Assembly: GCA_902802535.1 (NCBI GenBank)
Contig: CADCML010000011.1
Coordinates: forward strand, 1 to 64,000
Origin: an uncultured Bacteroidia bacterium
GTDB lineage: Bacteria; Bacteroidota; Bacteroidia; Bacteroidales; F082
Direction: 5' to 3'
Length of the DNA stretch: 64,000 bases
Shown here: positions 44,152-52,367 of the stretch, in pieces
Position numbering within the stretch: the stretch's first letter is position 1
How the letters are laid out: every line of letters begins with the position of its first letter
Translations under genes and position numbers: made by a program
Notes under the pieces: generated by a model
What the model saw: only the letters and a program-made list of their open reading frames with translations
What the model was told of the DNA's origin: nothing
Database searches by the model: none

Positions 44152-44261
44152 GGAATTTTGTGATATTTTCCTTTGTTTGGTTCGGAATTTTGTGATATTT
44201 TTGCCGAAAAATATCGGAATTTTGTGATTTTTGGGCTAAAAATAGTAGGAATTCTGTGATT
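44152..44261 (+). repeat. Four 32-bp-phased direct repeats
   Basis: GGAATTTTGTGAT followed by ATTTT or TTTT begins at 44152, 44184, 44216 and 44248 (the last reads GGAATTCTGTGATT). The starts are exactly 32 bp apart, about three helical turns, so all copies face the same side of the DNA. The second copy contains the probable -7 box TATTTTTG (44196-44203) and the last ends 18 bases before the ATG at 44280. Confidence 0.85.
44196..44203 (+). promoter_or_regulatory. -7 box for AAA_14 ATPase, within repeat
   Basis: TATTTTTG fits TAnnTTTG and lies inside the second of four phased repeats, 76 bases upstream of the ATG. Repeats three and four would be in the leader. Confidence 0.5.
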
Positions 44262-44279
44262 CATAAAACACAAACAGTT

Positions 44280-45623
44280 ATGAACCAAATACTTAAAAGA
44301 AAAATCGATGGCTTTTTGATGCAATGGAAGCAAAATCCGCAAAGGTTGCCGCTCATCATCAAAGGTTCGAGGCAAGTGGGAAAGACCTTCTCGATAGAAC
44401 AATTCGCCAAAAACTACGGCAACTTCATCGAAATCAACTTCGTGACCGAGCCGCAATACAAAACCATTTTTGACACGGGATTCAAAACCGACGACATTCT
44501 GAAACAAATCAGTTTCGTCAATCCCGAGGCAAAGTTTGTGGCCAACGACACGCTCATCCTCTTCGACGAGATGCAAGCCTGCCCCAACTGCGCCACAAGC
44601 CTGAAATTCTTCAAGTTGGATGGGCGGTTTGATGTCATTTGTTCGGGTTCGCTCATGGGCATCAACTATCAGGAAATTGAGTCGAACAGCGTGGGTTACA
44701 AGGAAGAATATGAGATGCAGTCGCTTGATTTCGAGGAATTTCTGTGGGCAAAAGGCTATTCCGAAACCCAAATCGAAGACCTTTACGCCCACATCGCCGA
44801 ACAAAAGCCCTTTTCACAACTGGAAATGGATGTCATGTTTGGGCATTTTTTGGATTACATGCTCGTGGGGGGAATGCCTGCCATCGTGAGCGACTTCGTC
44901 AGTCAAAACAACTTTTCCGGCATTCTGAAAAAGCAACAAATGCTGCTCCTCGACTATGAGGAGGACATCACCAAATATGCCATCGGCCTCGACAAAGGGA
45001 AGATCAAGAATATCTACCGCAACATTCCCAATTTCCTCGCTATGGAGAACAAGAAATTCCAAATCTCAAAGGTGGCAAAAAACGCAAGATCAAGGGAATA
45101 CATCGGAACGGTCGATTGGTTGGCTGACGCGGGCATCATTAATGTTTGCTATAACCTCAACCTGCCCGAACTGCCTATGAAAGGCAACGCCAATGCCAAC
45201 GAATACAAGATTTATTTCCGCGACACGGGCTTGCTCATCGCCTCGCTCGACGACGAATCGCAGACCGACTTGCGCCACAACCGCAACTTCAACACATACA
45301 AGGGTGCGCTTTACGAAAACATCGTGGCCGACATGTTCGTCAAGGAGGGTTATCCGTTGTATTATTTCAGGAACGAGAAATCGACCATCGAAATGGATTT
45401 CTTCATCCGTGATGCCGAGTCGCTGATTCCCGTTGAGGTGAAGGCCAAAGACAATGCCACGGCCTCGCTCAACAAACTGATAACCGACACAAAATACAAG
45501 GACATTCGCTACGGCATCAAACTCTGTTACAAGAACATAGGATTCAACGGAAAATTCTACACCTTGCCTTATTTCGCAACATTCCTGCTGAAACGCTGGA
45601 TTAATGAACGAATCGCAAAGTAA
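44280..45623 (+). CDS. AAA_14/DUF4143 ATPase
   Basis: The frame is open from a GTG at 44256, but that codon lies within the fourth upstream repeat; the ATG at 44280 gives 447 residues (MNQILKRKIDGFL). Walker A is GSRQVGKT (29-36) and Walker B is TLILFDEMQ (about 91-99). The C-terminal DUF4143 domain (about 190-440) ends with a PD-(D/E)XK-like block: GALYENIVADMF, STIEMDFFI and VEVKAKDN. Proteins of this kind are abundant in Bacteroidetes and archaea and have no proven role; regulation of, or defence against, mobile DNA is suspected. Expression is probably controlled by the four phased repeats. Confidence 0.85.
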   Translation: MNQILKRKIDGFLMQWKQNPQRLPLIIKGSRQVGKTFSIEQFAKNYGNFIEINFVTEPQYKTIFDTGFKTDDILKQISFVNPEAKFVANDTLILFDEMQACPNCATSLKFFKLDGRFDVICSGSLMGINYQEIESNSVGYKEEYEMQSLDFEEFLWAKGYSETQIEDLYAHIAEQKPFSQLEMDVMFGHFLDYMLVGGMPAIVSDFVSQNNFSGILKKQQMLLLDYEEDITKYAIGLDKGKIKNIYRNIPNFLAMENKKFQISKVAKNARSREYIGTVDWLADAGIINVCYNLNLPELPMKGNANANEYKIYFRDTGLLIASLDDESQTDLRHNRNFNTYKGALYENIVADMFVKEGYPLYYFRNEKSTIEMDFFIRDAESLIPVEVKAKDNATASLNKLITDTKYKDIRYGIKLCYKNIGFNGKFYTLPYFATFLLKRWINERIAK

Positions 45624-45657
45624 GGATATAGCCACGCTACATCTCTACAAAAAAGCA

Positions 45658-45894
45658 TCATTCCGCAACCAGCCGATACTCCTCCGCCTTCGCCGCATCA
45701 TCATTAATAAGGTACAACTCGTAAAGGTTGCGGCACACCTCTTCGCGCACATGCTCCTCGGCCTCAGTGAAAGGTCCTTCGCCCAACTTTTCAAGCACGC
45801 GTTCGTATTCCGTTATTAATTCTATGCCTTGCTCGCCATTGGCTTCCATTTCTTTGGCGTTATTGAAGGCAATCATCCAGTCTTTTAGTGCCAT
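45658..45894 (-). CDS. Small acidic hypothetical protein
   Basis: The 78-residue protein is acidic and helical (MALKDWMIAFNNAKEMEANG...), with spacing that recalls a pair of TPR-like helices. I do not recognise a family. It is supported as a gene by its own promoter (TATTTTTG, minus strand, 45948-45941), a clean ATG and codon use like its neighbours. It is transcribed divergently from glutamine synthetase and converges with the ATPase gene. Confidence 0.6.
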   Translation of the reverse strand: MALKDWMIAFNNAKEMEANGEQGIELITEYERVLEKLGEGPFTEAEEHVREEVCRNLYELYLINDDAAKAEEYRLVAE

Positions 45895-45908
45895 TTTACC
45901 TTATTTTG

Positions 45909-45948
45909 TTTGCTGTTCAATAATATTGTTTATCTTTGCGCAAAAATA
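45909..45948. promoter_or_regulatory. Back-to-back divergent promoters for glnA and small gene
   Basis: On the plus strand TTTG (45909-45912) and TATCTTTG (45931-45938) match the Bacteroidota -33/-7 pair with 18-base spacing. On the minus strand TATTTTTG (45948-45941) begins only two bases beyond. RNA polymerase cannot occupy both -7 boxes at once, so the two genes should compete. Confidence 0.7.
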
Positions 45949-45997
45949 GGAAATTTTGAATTTGAAATCTTAAATCTTTAAATAAATAATAATCGTA

Positions 45998-47416
45998 ATG
46001 GACCAAAAAATTGCCATGAACCCCAATCGTCTGGTGCAGTACCTTCAGAAGCCTGCATCGGAGTTCACTCGCGCCGACATCATCCGTTATTGCGAGGAAA
46101 ACCAAATCGAATTCGTCAACTTCCACTATTGTGGCTGGGACGGCAAATTGAAGACCCTCAACTTCGTGATTCACAGCTTGGAACACCTTGAGAGCATCCT
46201 CACCGCCGGCGAACGCGTGGATGGCTCCAGCCTGTTCCCCTTCATCGAGGCGGGCAAGAGCGACCTCTATGTGGTGCCGAAGTACAAGACGGCCTTCCGC
46301 AACCCCTTCACCGAGACGCCCACCTTGGACATCCTCTGCTCCTTCTACAACCGCGACGGCGAGCCGTTTGAAAGCTCACCCGAACACATCCTGCACAAGG
46401 CGCACGAAGTGTTCAAGAAGACCACGGGCCTTTGCATGGAGACCATGGGCGAGCTGGAATATTACATCATCGCCGACGACGAGGAAATCTACGAGGTGCC
46501 CGACCAAAAAGGTTACCACGAGAGCGCTCCGTTCAACAAGTTCACCGAGTACCGCGTGGAAGCCATGCGCCTCATTGCCCAAGCTGGCGGCTTGATTAAG
46601 TACGGCCACTCCGAAGTGGGCAACTTCACCTACGACGGCAAAATCTATGAACAGAACGAAATCGAGTTCCTGCCCACCAACATCGAGGACGCTGCCGACC
46701 AACTCGTTGTGGCCAAGTGGATTATGCGCCAATTGGCTTACGAATACGGCGTCACCCTGACTTTCGCCCCGAAGATTACCGTGGGCAAGGCCGGTTCGGG
46801 AATGCACGTCCACTGCAAGTTCACGAAGGACGGCAAGAGCGTGATGGTGAAGAACGGCGAACTGACCGACTACGCCAAGAAAGCCATTGCTGGTTACATG
46901 GTGGCTGGCACTTCGCTGCCTGCCTTCGGCAACCCCAACCCGCTGTCGTTCTTGCGTTTGGTGCCTCATCAGGAAGCCCCGACCTCGCTGTGCTGGTCTT
47001 ACTCGAACCGCAGCGCTCTGGTGCGCGTGCCGCTCGGCTGGATTAGCAATGGCAAAGACATGTCTGCCAACGCCAACCCGTTGGAAAAGAAGTCGAACAA
47101 GGACTTCAGCGAGAAGCAGACCTTCGAATGGCGTGCCTCCGACGGTTGCGCCGACATGTACCTGCTGATGGCCGCCCTCTGCGCCGCCGCTCGTCACGGT
47201 TTCGAGATGCCCAACGCCGACAGCTGCGTGGCCGCCGCAAAGGAATTGGAGAAAGACCGCGAGATTTATACGGCCAAGGGCGTGTTCTCCGACAGCATCG
47301 TGGACTACATGATCAAATTCCTCACCGACTTCAACGATGCCCACCTCCGCAAGGAACTCGGCAACGACACGAAGAAAATCCTGAAATTGGTGAAGGATAA
47401 CATTCACGTCGGTTAA
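45998..47416 (+). CDS. glnA: Glutamine synthetase
   Basis: The 472-residue enzyme makes glutamine from glutamate, ammonia and ATP. It has the N-terminal beta-grasp domain (FVNFHYCGWDGKLKTLNF), GERVDGSSLFPF, MGELEYYI and EFLPTNIEDAADQ metal-site blocks, the GSGMHVHCKF signature (about 268-277) and NRSALVRVP. It matches GSI-type enzymes of about 470 residues; no obvious adenylylation loop sequence (NLYDLP) is present near the C-terminus, suggesting no adenylyl-transferase control. It starts after a good -33/-7 promoter. A near-perfect palindrome (GGCTGCCATAATATGACAGCC-like, about 47428-47447) follows its stop without a T run. Confidence 0.95.
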   Translation: MDQKIAMNPNRLVQYLQKPASEFTRADIIRYCEENQIEFVNFHYCGWDGKLKTLNFVIHSLEHLESILTAGERVDGSSLFPFIEAGKSDLYVVPKYKTAFRNPFTETPTLDILCSFYNRDGEPFESSPEHILHKAHEVFKKTTGLCMETMGELEYYIIADDEEIYEVPDQKGYHESAPFNKFTEYRVEAMRLIAQAGGLIKYGHSEVGNFTYDGKIYEQNEIEFLPTNIEDAADQLVVAKWIMRQLAYEYGVTLTFAPKITVGKAGSGMHVHCKFTKDGKSVMVKNGELTDYAKKAIAGYMVAGTSLPAFGNPNPLSFLRLVPHQEAPTSLCWSYSNRSALVRVPLGWISNGKDMSANANPLEKKSNKDFSEKQTFEWRASDGCADMYLLMAALCAAARHGFEMPNADSCVAAAKELEKDREIYTAKGVFSDSIVDYMIKFLTDFNDAHLRKELGNDTKKILKLVKDNIHVG

Positions 47417-47439
47417 AAAAATGTTGCGGCTGCCATAAT

Positions 47440-49260
47440 ATGACAGCCCTACAAACGAAAATGGCCATGACAAAGGACAAATTCAATTGGAAATTCTGCC
47501 TTTGTTGTGGCCTTTTCATTTGGTTCATTGTCAATCTGTTGCAGGGCATTTTCACTGAAATTCAGGAGGACGAGGCTTATTACGTCCTTTACGGTGAACA
47601 CCTTGCGTGGGGTTATTTCGACCATCCGCCTATGGTGGGGTTGATGACCTTTTTGAGCAGCCTTTTCTTTTCGGGGATTTTGGGCGTGAGGTTTTTCACG
47701 ATTCTTGCATCCTGTTTGTCGTTGTTCACAATGTGGAAAATCATCGATGACAAGCAGCCTGACAAGGAAAAGATATTGCTTTTCTTTACGTTGGCTTGCT
47801 CCATCGTGATGTTCAACATTTATGGCTTTGTCACTACGCCCGATGTGGAGTTGATTCTGTTTTCGGCCTTGTTTCTGCTGGTGTATCAGCGTTATTTGAT
47901 CGAAAACACCTGGCCTCATGCCCTGTTGATGGGCGTTTTGATGGCCTGTATGATTTACAGCAAGTATCATGCTTTCTTGTTATTGGGGCTGATTGTGTTG
48001 TCGAATCTCAAACTGTTGAAAGACGGCAAGTTTTACGTGGCTTGCCTTGTGACTTTGACTTTGCTTGTGCCGCATATCCTTTGGCAAATCAACACGGATT
48101 TCCCAAGTTTCAAATACCATCTTTCGCAACGCAGCGAACCGTTCCGTTGGAGTTATTTCTTTGAATATCTGCCCAATCAGCTGCTGATTTTCAATCCATT
48201 GACTTTTGGGGCGGTGGTTTATATTTTGATAAAGCATAGACCTGCAAAAGGATGGATTACTTCGTCGTGCCTCCTCGCAATGACGCCAAAAGACAGGCTT
48301 GATGTCATTGCGAGCAAAGCGAAGCCATCCAAAGAACAAACACCACAAAACGTTTTTGAACGGGGATTAAGGTTTATCCTCATCGGGTTCTTTTTCTTCT
48401 TCTGGCTGATGGCCTTCCGTGGACATGTGGAGCCGCATTGGACTATCGTTTGCGTCATCCCAGTGATAGTGTTGGTTTACCGCAAATCCTTGATTGACGA
48501 TAAGTTAAGAAAATACACCATGCGTCTCATTCTGCCTTCCCTCCTATTGGTTTTGACCTTCAGAATCCTCTTGTTGACGCCTTTGGCTGACCGTTTCGGC
48601 TATCACGGCAAGGAAAAATATTACAAGGCCATCGAGCAAGTGGCCGGCGACCGTCCCGTGGTGTTCCGAGGCTCGTTCCAGCCGCCGGCTTTGTACCATT
48701 ATTTCACGGGCAAGGAAAGCTCGACGCTGCAATGCTATTACGACCGCATGACGCAATACGATCTCTGGCAGTTCGACAAGGCTTGGATTGGAAAAGAAGT
48801 GTTCATCTGCGGTCACGTCAATGGGCGCTCGGAATCTTATCAAGTGGGCAACGTGGAAATCGAGGGCTTCCTCAGCGACGACTTTTCCTCAGCCAACCGC
48901 TTGGTGACCACCTTCGAAATCACCAATGCAGGCAACGACAAAACACCCGTTTTCCACCACGGCGACACCATTCGCGTCGACTTTTCCATCTACAATCCCA
49001 GTGAAGCACCCATTAATTTTCAGCACAAAGACTTCAAAATGGCCATCAAGGCGCAATACCTGCCTGGCGATGCCTTCAGTTTTTGTTTCTACAAAAAAAT
49101 CATGGAAATCGAGCCTCAAGACACTTATCAAGGGCAACTCTATACTATTGTGAATGAAGAAATTAGCCCAGGTGATTACCACTTCAACCTCGGCATAGGC
49201 GACCGAGTTTCGTCTTTCGTCACCGAAGAGAGCGGGGTGACCCTCAAGATTGTGCCCTGA
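47440..49260 (+). CDS. GT39/ArnT-like membrane glycosyltransferase with repeat insertion
   Basis: The 606-residue GT-C enzyme has about ten membrane segments and the catalytic loop QEDEAYYVLYGEHLAWGYFD near residue 42. The acidic pair follows the first membrane helix, as in dolichyl/undecaprenyl-phosphate-sugar glycosyltransferases (PMT_2). A beta-rich periplasmic domain closes the C-terminus. Residues about 272-298 (GWITSSCLLAMTPKDRLDVI...KPSK) are encoded by an inverted repeat of the dispersed family and sit in a loop between membrane segments. ATG codons at 47461 and 47467 are alternative starts. It overlaps the convergent IPExxxVDY gene by 17 bases. Confidence 0.8.
   Translation: MTALQTKMAMTKDKFNWKFCLCCGLFIWFIVNLLQGIFTEIQEDEAYYVLYGEHLAWGYFDHPPMVGLMTFLSSLFFSGILGVRFFTILASCLSLFTMWKIIDDKQPDKEKILLFFTLACSIVMFNIYGFVTTPDVELILFSALFLLVYQRYLIENTWPHALLMGVLMACMIYSKYHAFLLLGLIVLSNLKLLKDGKFYVACLVTLTLLVPHILWQINTDFPSFKYHLSQRSEPFRWSYFFEYLPNQLLIFNPLTFGAVVYILIKHRPAKGWITSSCLLAMTPKDRLDVIASKAKPSKEQTPQNVFERGLRFILIGFFFFFWLMAFRGHVEPHWTIVCVIPVIVLVYRKSLIDDKLRKYTMRLILPSLLLVLTFRILLLTPLADRFGYHGKEKYYKAIEQVAGDRPVVFRGSFQPPALYHYFTGKESSTLQCYYDRMTQYDLWQFDKAWIGKEVFICGHVNGRSESYQVGNVEIEGFLSDDFSSANRLVTTFEITNAGNDKTPVFHHGDTIRVDFSIYNPSEAPINFQHKDFKMAIKAQYLPGDAFSFCFYKKIMEIEPQDTYQGQLYTIVNEEISPGDYHFNLGIGDRVSSFVTEESGVTLKIVP
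48254..48330. repeat. Inverted dispersed repeat inside glycosyltransferase gene
   Basis: The left arm (48254-48285, GGATTACTTCGTCGTGCC to CGCAATGACG) and right arm (48304-48330, GTCATTGCGAGCAAAGCG to CCATCC) are imperfect inverse copies around an 18-base spacer. The whole insert is in frame and translated. It is the same family as at 30567-30648 and 53279-53304. Confidence 0.85.
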
Positions 49261-49765
49261 GCGCCGCCTGTTGGGCTTCCAGCTCGCGCATTTTTTCCCT
49301 TACAGCATTGATATCGTTCTGCTTTTTCTTCTTGTTGATCATCTGCTGCTCGCAATCGGCGATGGTCTCCAACACCTGACGCAAGACCCTGTCCTTCTCC
49401 AACACGAAGGCATGACCGATGCCCTCAATCTCGCGCAAACCGCGCATGATGTTGGTTTGCCGCTCGGCAGAAAGAGTGTTTTGGATGAGGAAAAGATAGT
49501 CCAGACGCGGATTGAAAGGATACAACACCTTATCCTTGCTTACAAGCGAAACAAGGTTGTAAACATTATAGTTCTCTCCCGCCGTGTAATAGAAAAAGGA
49601 GAACGGAGCACCCTCAAAAATGAGGTCGTCATACCTGACCAAGTCGAGCAAGAGCTTGTTATTGATGCTCCACGCCAGCTTATAGTCGACCAAAGCCGAA
49701 TTGATGCCCACAACGGTGGTGTCGTCAAACGACGCTATTTGTATTTTCCTGTTTTTGGGATTCAT
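49244..49765 (-). CDS. IPExxxVDY family protein
   Basis: The ATG at 49765 (MNPKNRKIQI) is preferred over one 15 bases upstream, giving 173 residues. The family is specific to Bacteroidota and named for the block that here reads INSALVDYKLAWSINN, followed by FFYYTAGENYNVYNLVS and a helical C-terminus. Function unknown. It lies 18 bases downstream of rnc on the same strand, its usual neighbourhood in the phylum, and overlaps the end of the glycosyltransferase gene by 17 bases. Confidence 0.85.
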   Translation of the reverse strand: MNPKNRKIQIASFDDTTVVGINSALVDYKLAWSINNKLLLDLVRYDDLIFEGAPFSFFYYTAGENYNVYNLVSLVSKDKVLYPFNPRLDYLFLIQNTLSAERQTNIMRGLREIEGIGHAFVLEKDRVLRQVLETIADCEQQMINKKKKQNDINAVREKMRELEAQQAALRAQS

Positions 49766-49783
49766 GCCGCAAAGATACAAAAC

Positions 49784-50512
49784 TCAATCCTCACCCAGCA
49801 ACATGTTGCAGGTTTTTTCGGCCGCCAATTGCTCGGCGCCACGGATAGAGCGGTCGAAGGCATCGGCATAAGGCTTGCCGTCAATGACGATTTGCACGTG
49901 AAACTGCTTCTTGTGTCCCTCGCCAATTTCTTCAAGTTGCTGAAAAACAAGGGTCTTGCGTTTCTTTTGCGACCATTCGAGCAGTTTGCTCTTGAAGTTG
50001 ACATCCGTGCTCTGCAGTTGTTCCAAATCCAAATGCACCTTGATGATGCGTTCGATGATGATGCGTTTGGCAAAATCGAAACCACGGTCCAAGTAGATGG
50101 CACCCATCAAGGCTTCAAAGGCGTTGCCACCCATCGAACGGGCATTGTTGCCTACGTCGGGCGTGTGGCGGATGTAGTCGCCGAAACCCAATTTCTCCGA
50201 CAACTTGTTGAGCGAGACACGGCTGACGATGCGCGACCGCATCTCGGTGAGGAAGCCTTCGGGTTGGGTAGGATAAGTGTGGAAAAGGTAGTCGGCCACA
50301 GCGGTGCTCAGCACGGAATCGCCCAAATATTCCATGCGCTCGTTGCTGACATGGTAATGCCCGATCGTTTCCACCGCCATCGACTTATGCGTGAAAGCCA
50401 CGCGATAGAGCGTGATGTTTTTGGGATAAAAGCCGAAAATGTTGTGGATGTACTCGTAAAGATCCTTGTCGGCCAAGTCTTTAGGGGAAGAAAAAAGGGA
50501 GAAGAGTGCCAT
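49784..50512 (-). CDS. rnc: Ribonuclease III
   Basis: The ATG at 50512 lies 4 bases after the fabF stop and gives 242 residues; a TTG 12 bases upstream is also in frame. The RNase III signature NERMEYLGDSVL (57-68) and the second catalytic block GNAFEALMGAIYLD are intact. The C-terminal double-stranded-RNA-binding domain (about 165-240) is present. It processes rRNA precursors and structured mRNAs. The order acpP-fabF-rnc is conserved in many bacteria. Confidence 0.96.
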   Translation of the reverse strand: MALFSLFSSPKDLADKDLYEYIHNIFGFYPKNITLYRVAFTHKSMAVETIGHYHVSNERMEYLGDSVLSTAVADYLFHTYPTQPEGFLTEMRSRIVSRVSLNKLSEKLGFGDYIRHTPDVGNNARSMGGNAFEALMGAIYLDRGFDFAKRIIIERIIKVHLDLEQLQSTDVNFKSKLLEWSQKKRKTLVFQQLEEIGEGHKKQFHVQIVIDGKPYADAFDRSIRGAEQLAAEKTCNMLLGED

Positions 50513-50516
50513 TTTA

Positions 50517-51767
50517 TCACTCAAACTTTTTGAAAATCAAGCTGGCATTTTGTCCGCCGAAACCGAACGAGTTGGTCAAACCGTAGTGCACGTCACGCTT
50601 TTTGGCCTTGTTGAAGGTGAAATCGAGGCGCGGGTCAATCTGCGGGTCATCGTCGAAATGGTTGATGGTAGGTGGTATGATGCCGTTCTTGAGGGCGAGG
50701 ACGGTGGCAATGGCCTCGACTGCACCTGCGCCACCGAGGAGGTGACCCGTCATCGACTTGGTGGAGTTGATGCTGATGTTGTAGGCATGTTCGCCAAACA
50801 CCTTTTGGATGGCGAGAGTTTCGGCCAAATCGCCCATTGGTGTCGATGTGCCGTGTGTGTTGATGTGGTCAATGGCCTCGGGAGCCAGACCGGCATCGTT
50901 GAGGGCGCGTTGCATACTGAGCACGCCGCCTGAGCCTTCAGGATGGGGTGCGGTGATGTGATAGGCATCGGCCGACTCACCACTGCCCACCACTTCGGCA
51001 TAAATCTTCGCGCCGCGAGCCTTTGCGTGTTCGTATTCCTCAAGGATAAGGCAACCGGCACCTTCGCCCATGACAAAGCCGTCGCGGCTGAGGTCGAAGG
51101 GACGTGAAGCCGTCATGGGGTCATCGTTACGGGTGGAGAGGGCTTTCATGGCGTTGAAACCACCGATGCCCAACTGCCCGATGGCTGCTCCTGCGCCGCC
51201 GGTAACGATGACTTTGCTCTTGCCCCAACGGATATAGTCATAAGCCAAGATGGTAGCATGAGTCGAAGAGGCGCAAGCCGACACGGTGGCGAAGTTAGGA
51301 CCACGGAAACCGTAATTGATGGAAATCACGCCCGCAGGCATGTTGACAATCATTTTGGTGATGAGGAAGGGACTGAAACGTGGCACGAGGCCTGTTTGGA
51401 CGTGTTCCTTAATTTCCTCGTACAAATGATTGACACCGCCAATGCCCGAGGTAATCAGTACGCCCACCTCATCATAGTTGGTGTTTTCGGGATTGATGCC
51501 CGAGTCGGCGATGGCTTCGTTGGCAGCCACGATGTCGAACTGGGCAAACAAGTCGTATTTGCGCGCAGTCTTCTTGTCGAAGAAGTTGTCGGGGTCATAG
51601 CCCTTCACCTCGCATGCGAAATGCGTCTTGTATAAAGAAGAATCGAAACGGGTAATTTCACCAGCACCGTTTTTTCCATTCACCAAACCCTCCCAAAAAT
51701 CCTTGACGGTGTTTCCGATGGGAGTGATGGCACCTAAGCCCGTGACAACTACTCGTTTCGATTCCAT
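50517..51767 (-). CDS. fabF: 3-oxoacyl-ACP synthase II
   Basis: The 416-residue condensing enzyme has nucleophile C165 in VSACASSTHA, the histidine motifs NTHGTSTPMGD and KSMTGHLLGGAG, and the C-terminal NSFGFGGQNA. FabF elongates acyl-ACP with malonyl-ACP and sets temperature-dependent unsaturation in some bacteria. It is 30 bases downstream of acpP and 4 bases upstream of rnc. Confidence 0.96.
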   Translation of the reverse strand: MESKRVVVTGLGAITPIGNTVKDFWEGLVNGKNGAGEITRFDSSLYKTHFACEVKGYDPDNFFDKKTARKYDLFAQFDIVAANEAIADSGINPENTNYDEVGVLITSGIGGVNHLYEEIKEHVQTGLVPRFSPFLITKMIVNMPAGVISINYGFRGPNFATVSACASSTHATILAYDYIRWGKSKVIVTGGAGAAIGQLGIGGFNAMKALSTRNDDPMTASRPFDLSRDGFVMGEGAGCLILEEYEHAKARGAKIYAEVVGSGESADAYHITAPHPEGSGGVLSMQRALNDAGLAPEAIDHINTHGTSTPMGDLAETLAIQKVFGEHAYNISINSTKSMTGHLLGGAGAVEAIATVLALKNGIIPPTINHFDDDPQIDPRLDFTFNKAKKRDVHYGLTNSFGFGGQNASLIFKKFE

Positions 51768-51797
51768 AAAAAACTTATTTCTTTAGTTGAGTGGAAA

Positions 51798-52040
51798 TCA
51801 GTTTTCGGCACGCATCTTTTCGATGAGTTTCACCACATCGCCAACAGTCTGGATGTTTTCCTGTTGGTCGTCCGGGATGGAGAGGTTGAAGTTCTTTTCA
51901 AATTCCATCATCAGCTCGACGGTGTCCAATGAATCGGCACCCAGGTCGTTGGTGAAGCTGGCTTCCATAGTGACTTCTGAAGGATCCACGCCAAGTTTTT
52001 CAGCGATGATCGGAACGATTTCATTCAAAATTTCTTGCAT
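51798..52040 (-). CDS. acpP: Acyl carrier protein
   Basis: The 80-residue acidic four-helix protein has the phosphopantetheine attachment serine S37 in [11 protein letters not shown]. It carries growing acyl chains for fatty acid synthesis. It is the first gene of the acpP-fabF-rnc run, with a leader of about 140 bases from the TACCTTTG box at 52195-52188. Confidence 0.97.
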   Translation of the reverse strand: MQEILNEIVPIIAEKLGVDPSEVTMEASFTNDLGADSLDTVELMMEFEKNFNLSIPDDQQENIQTVGDVVKLIEKMRAEN

Positions 52041-52367
52041 AGTTCTCTTTTTTTAGTTGATAAATGGGTCGCGCAACCAGAGCTTGTTACTTCTCAAAAA
52101 GCAAAAGACTTTATCAATAAATTGACAGTCAATTGTTTAAAAAAGAAGTCAGACTGTCTGGCGACCAATAATTACTCGTTTTCGCGGCAAAGGTACGACT
52201 TTTTTTTATAATGGCGTATTTTTTTGGTTTTTCTGCATCTTTATTGGGCAAAAGGCAAACGGATTCTGAGTTCTTCCAAAATGGAAATATTCTGTTATAG
52301 TTTAAAGAAAAATACCACCTATGGTATTTCAAAACTTCGTATTTTTACACCATAAAAACGGAACACT
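52041..52367. other. Divergent spacer between acpP and polA
   Basis: It contains the minus-strand -7 box TACCTTTG (52195-52188) for acpP and the about 140-base acpP leader. A near-consensus plus-strand box TATTTTTA (about 52340-52347) lies before polA. A 67-codon minus-strand frame (52129-52332) runs across the promoter and is not a gene. Confidence 0.6.
52188..52195 (-). promoter_or_regulatory. -7 box for acpP-fabF-rnc
   Basis: TACCTTTG on the minus strand, 148 bases upstream of the acpP start. Confidence 0.6.

Noticed and set aside
44152..44261. CRISPR array
   Set aside because: There are only four copies of a 13-19 base AT-rich repeat with about 14-base gaps and no cas genes; a promoter-proximal binding array fits better.
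46376..47473. 365-codon frame opposite glnA
   Set aside because: It is an antisense shadow of a strongly codon-biased housekeeping gene and has no protein-family features.
52129..52332. 67-codon frame upstream of acpP
   Set aside because: It spans the acpP promoter and leader and has no conserved features.
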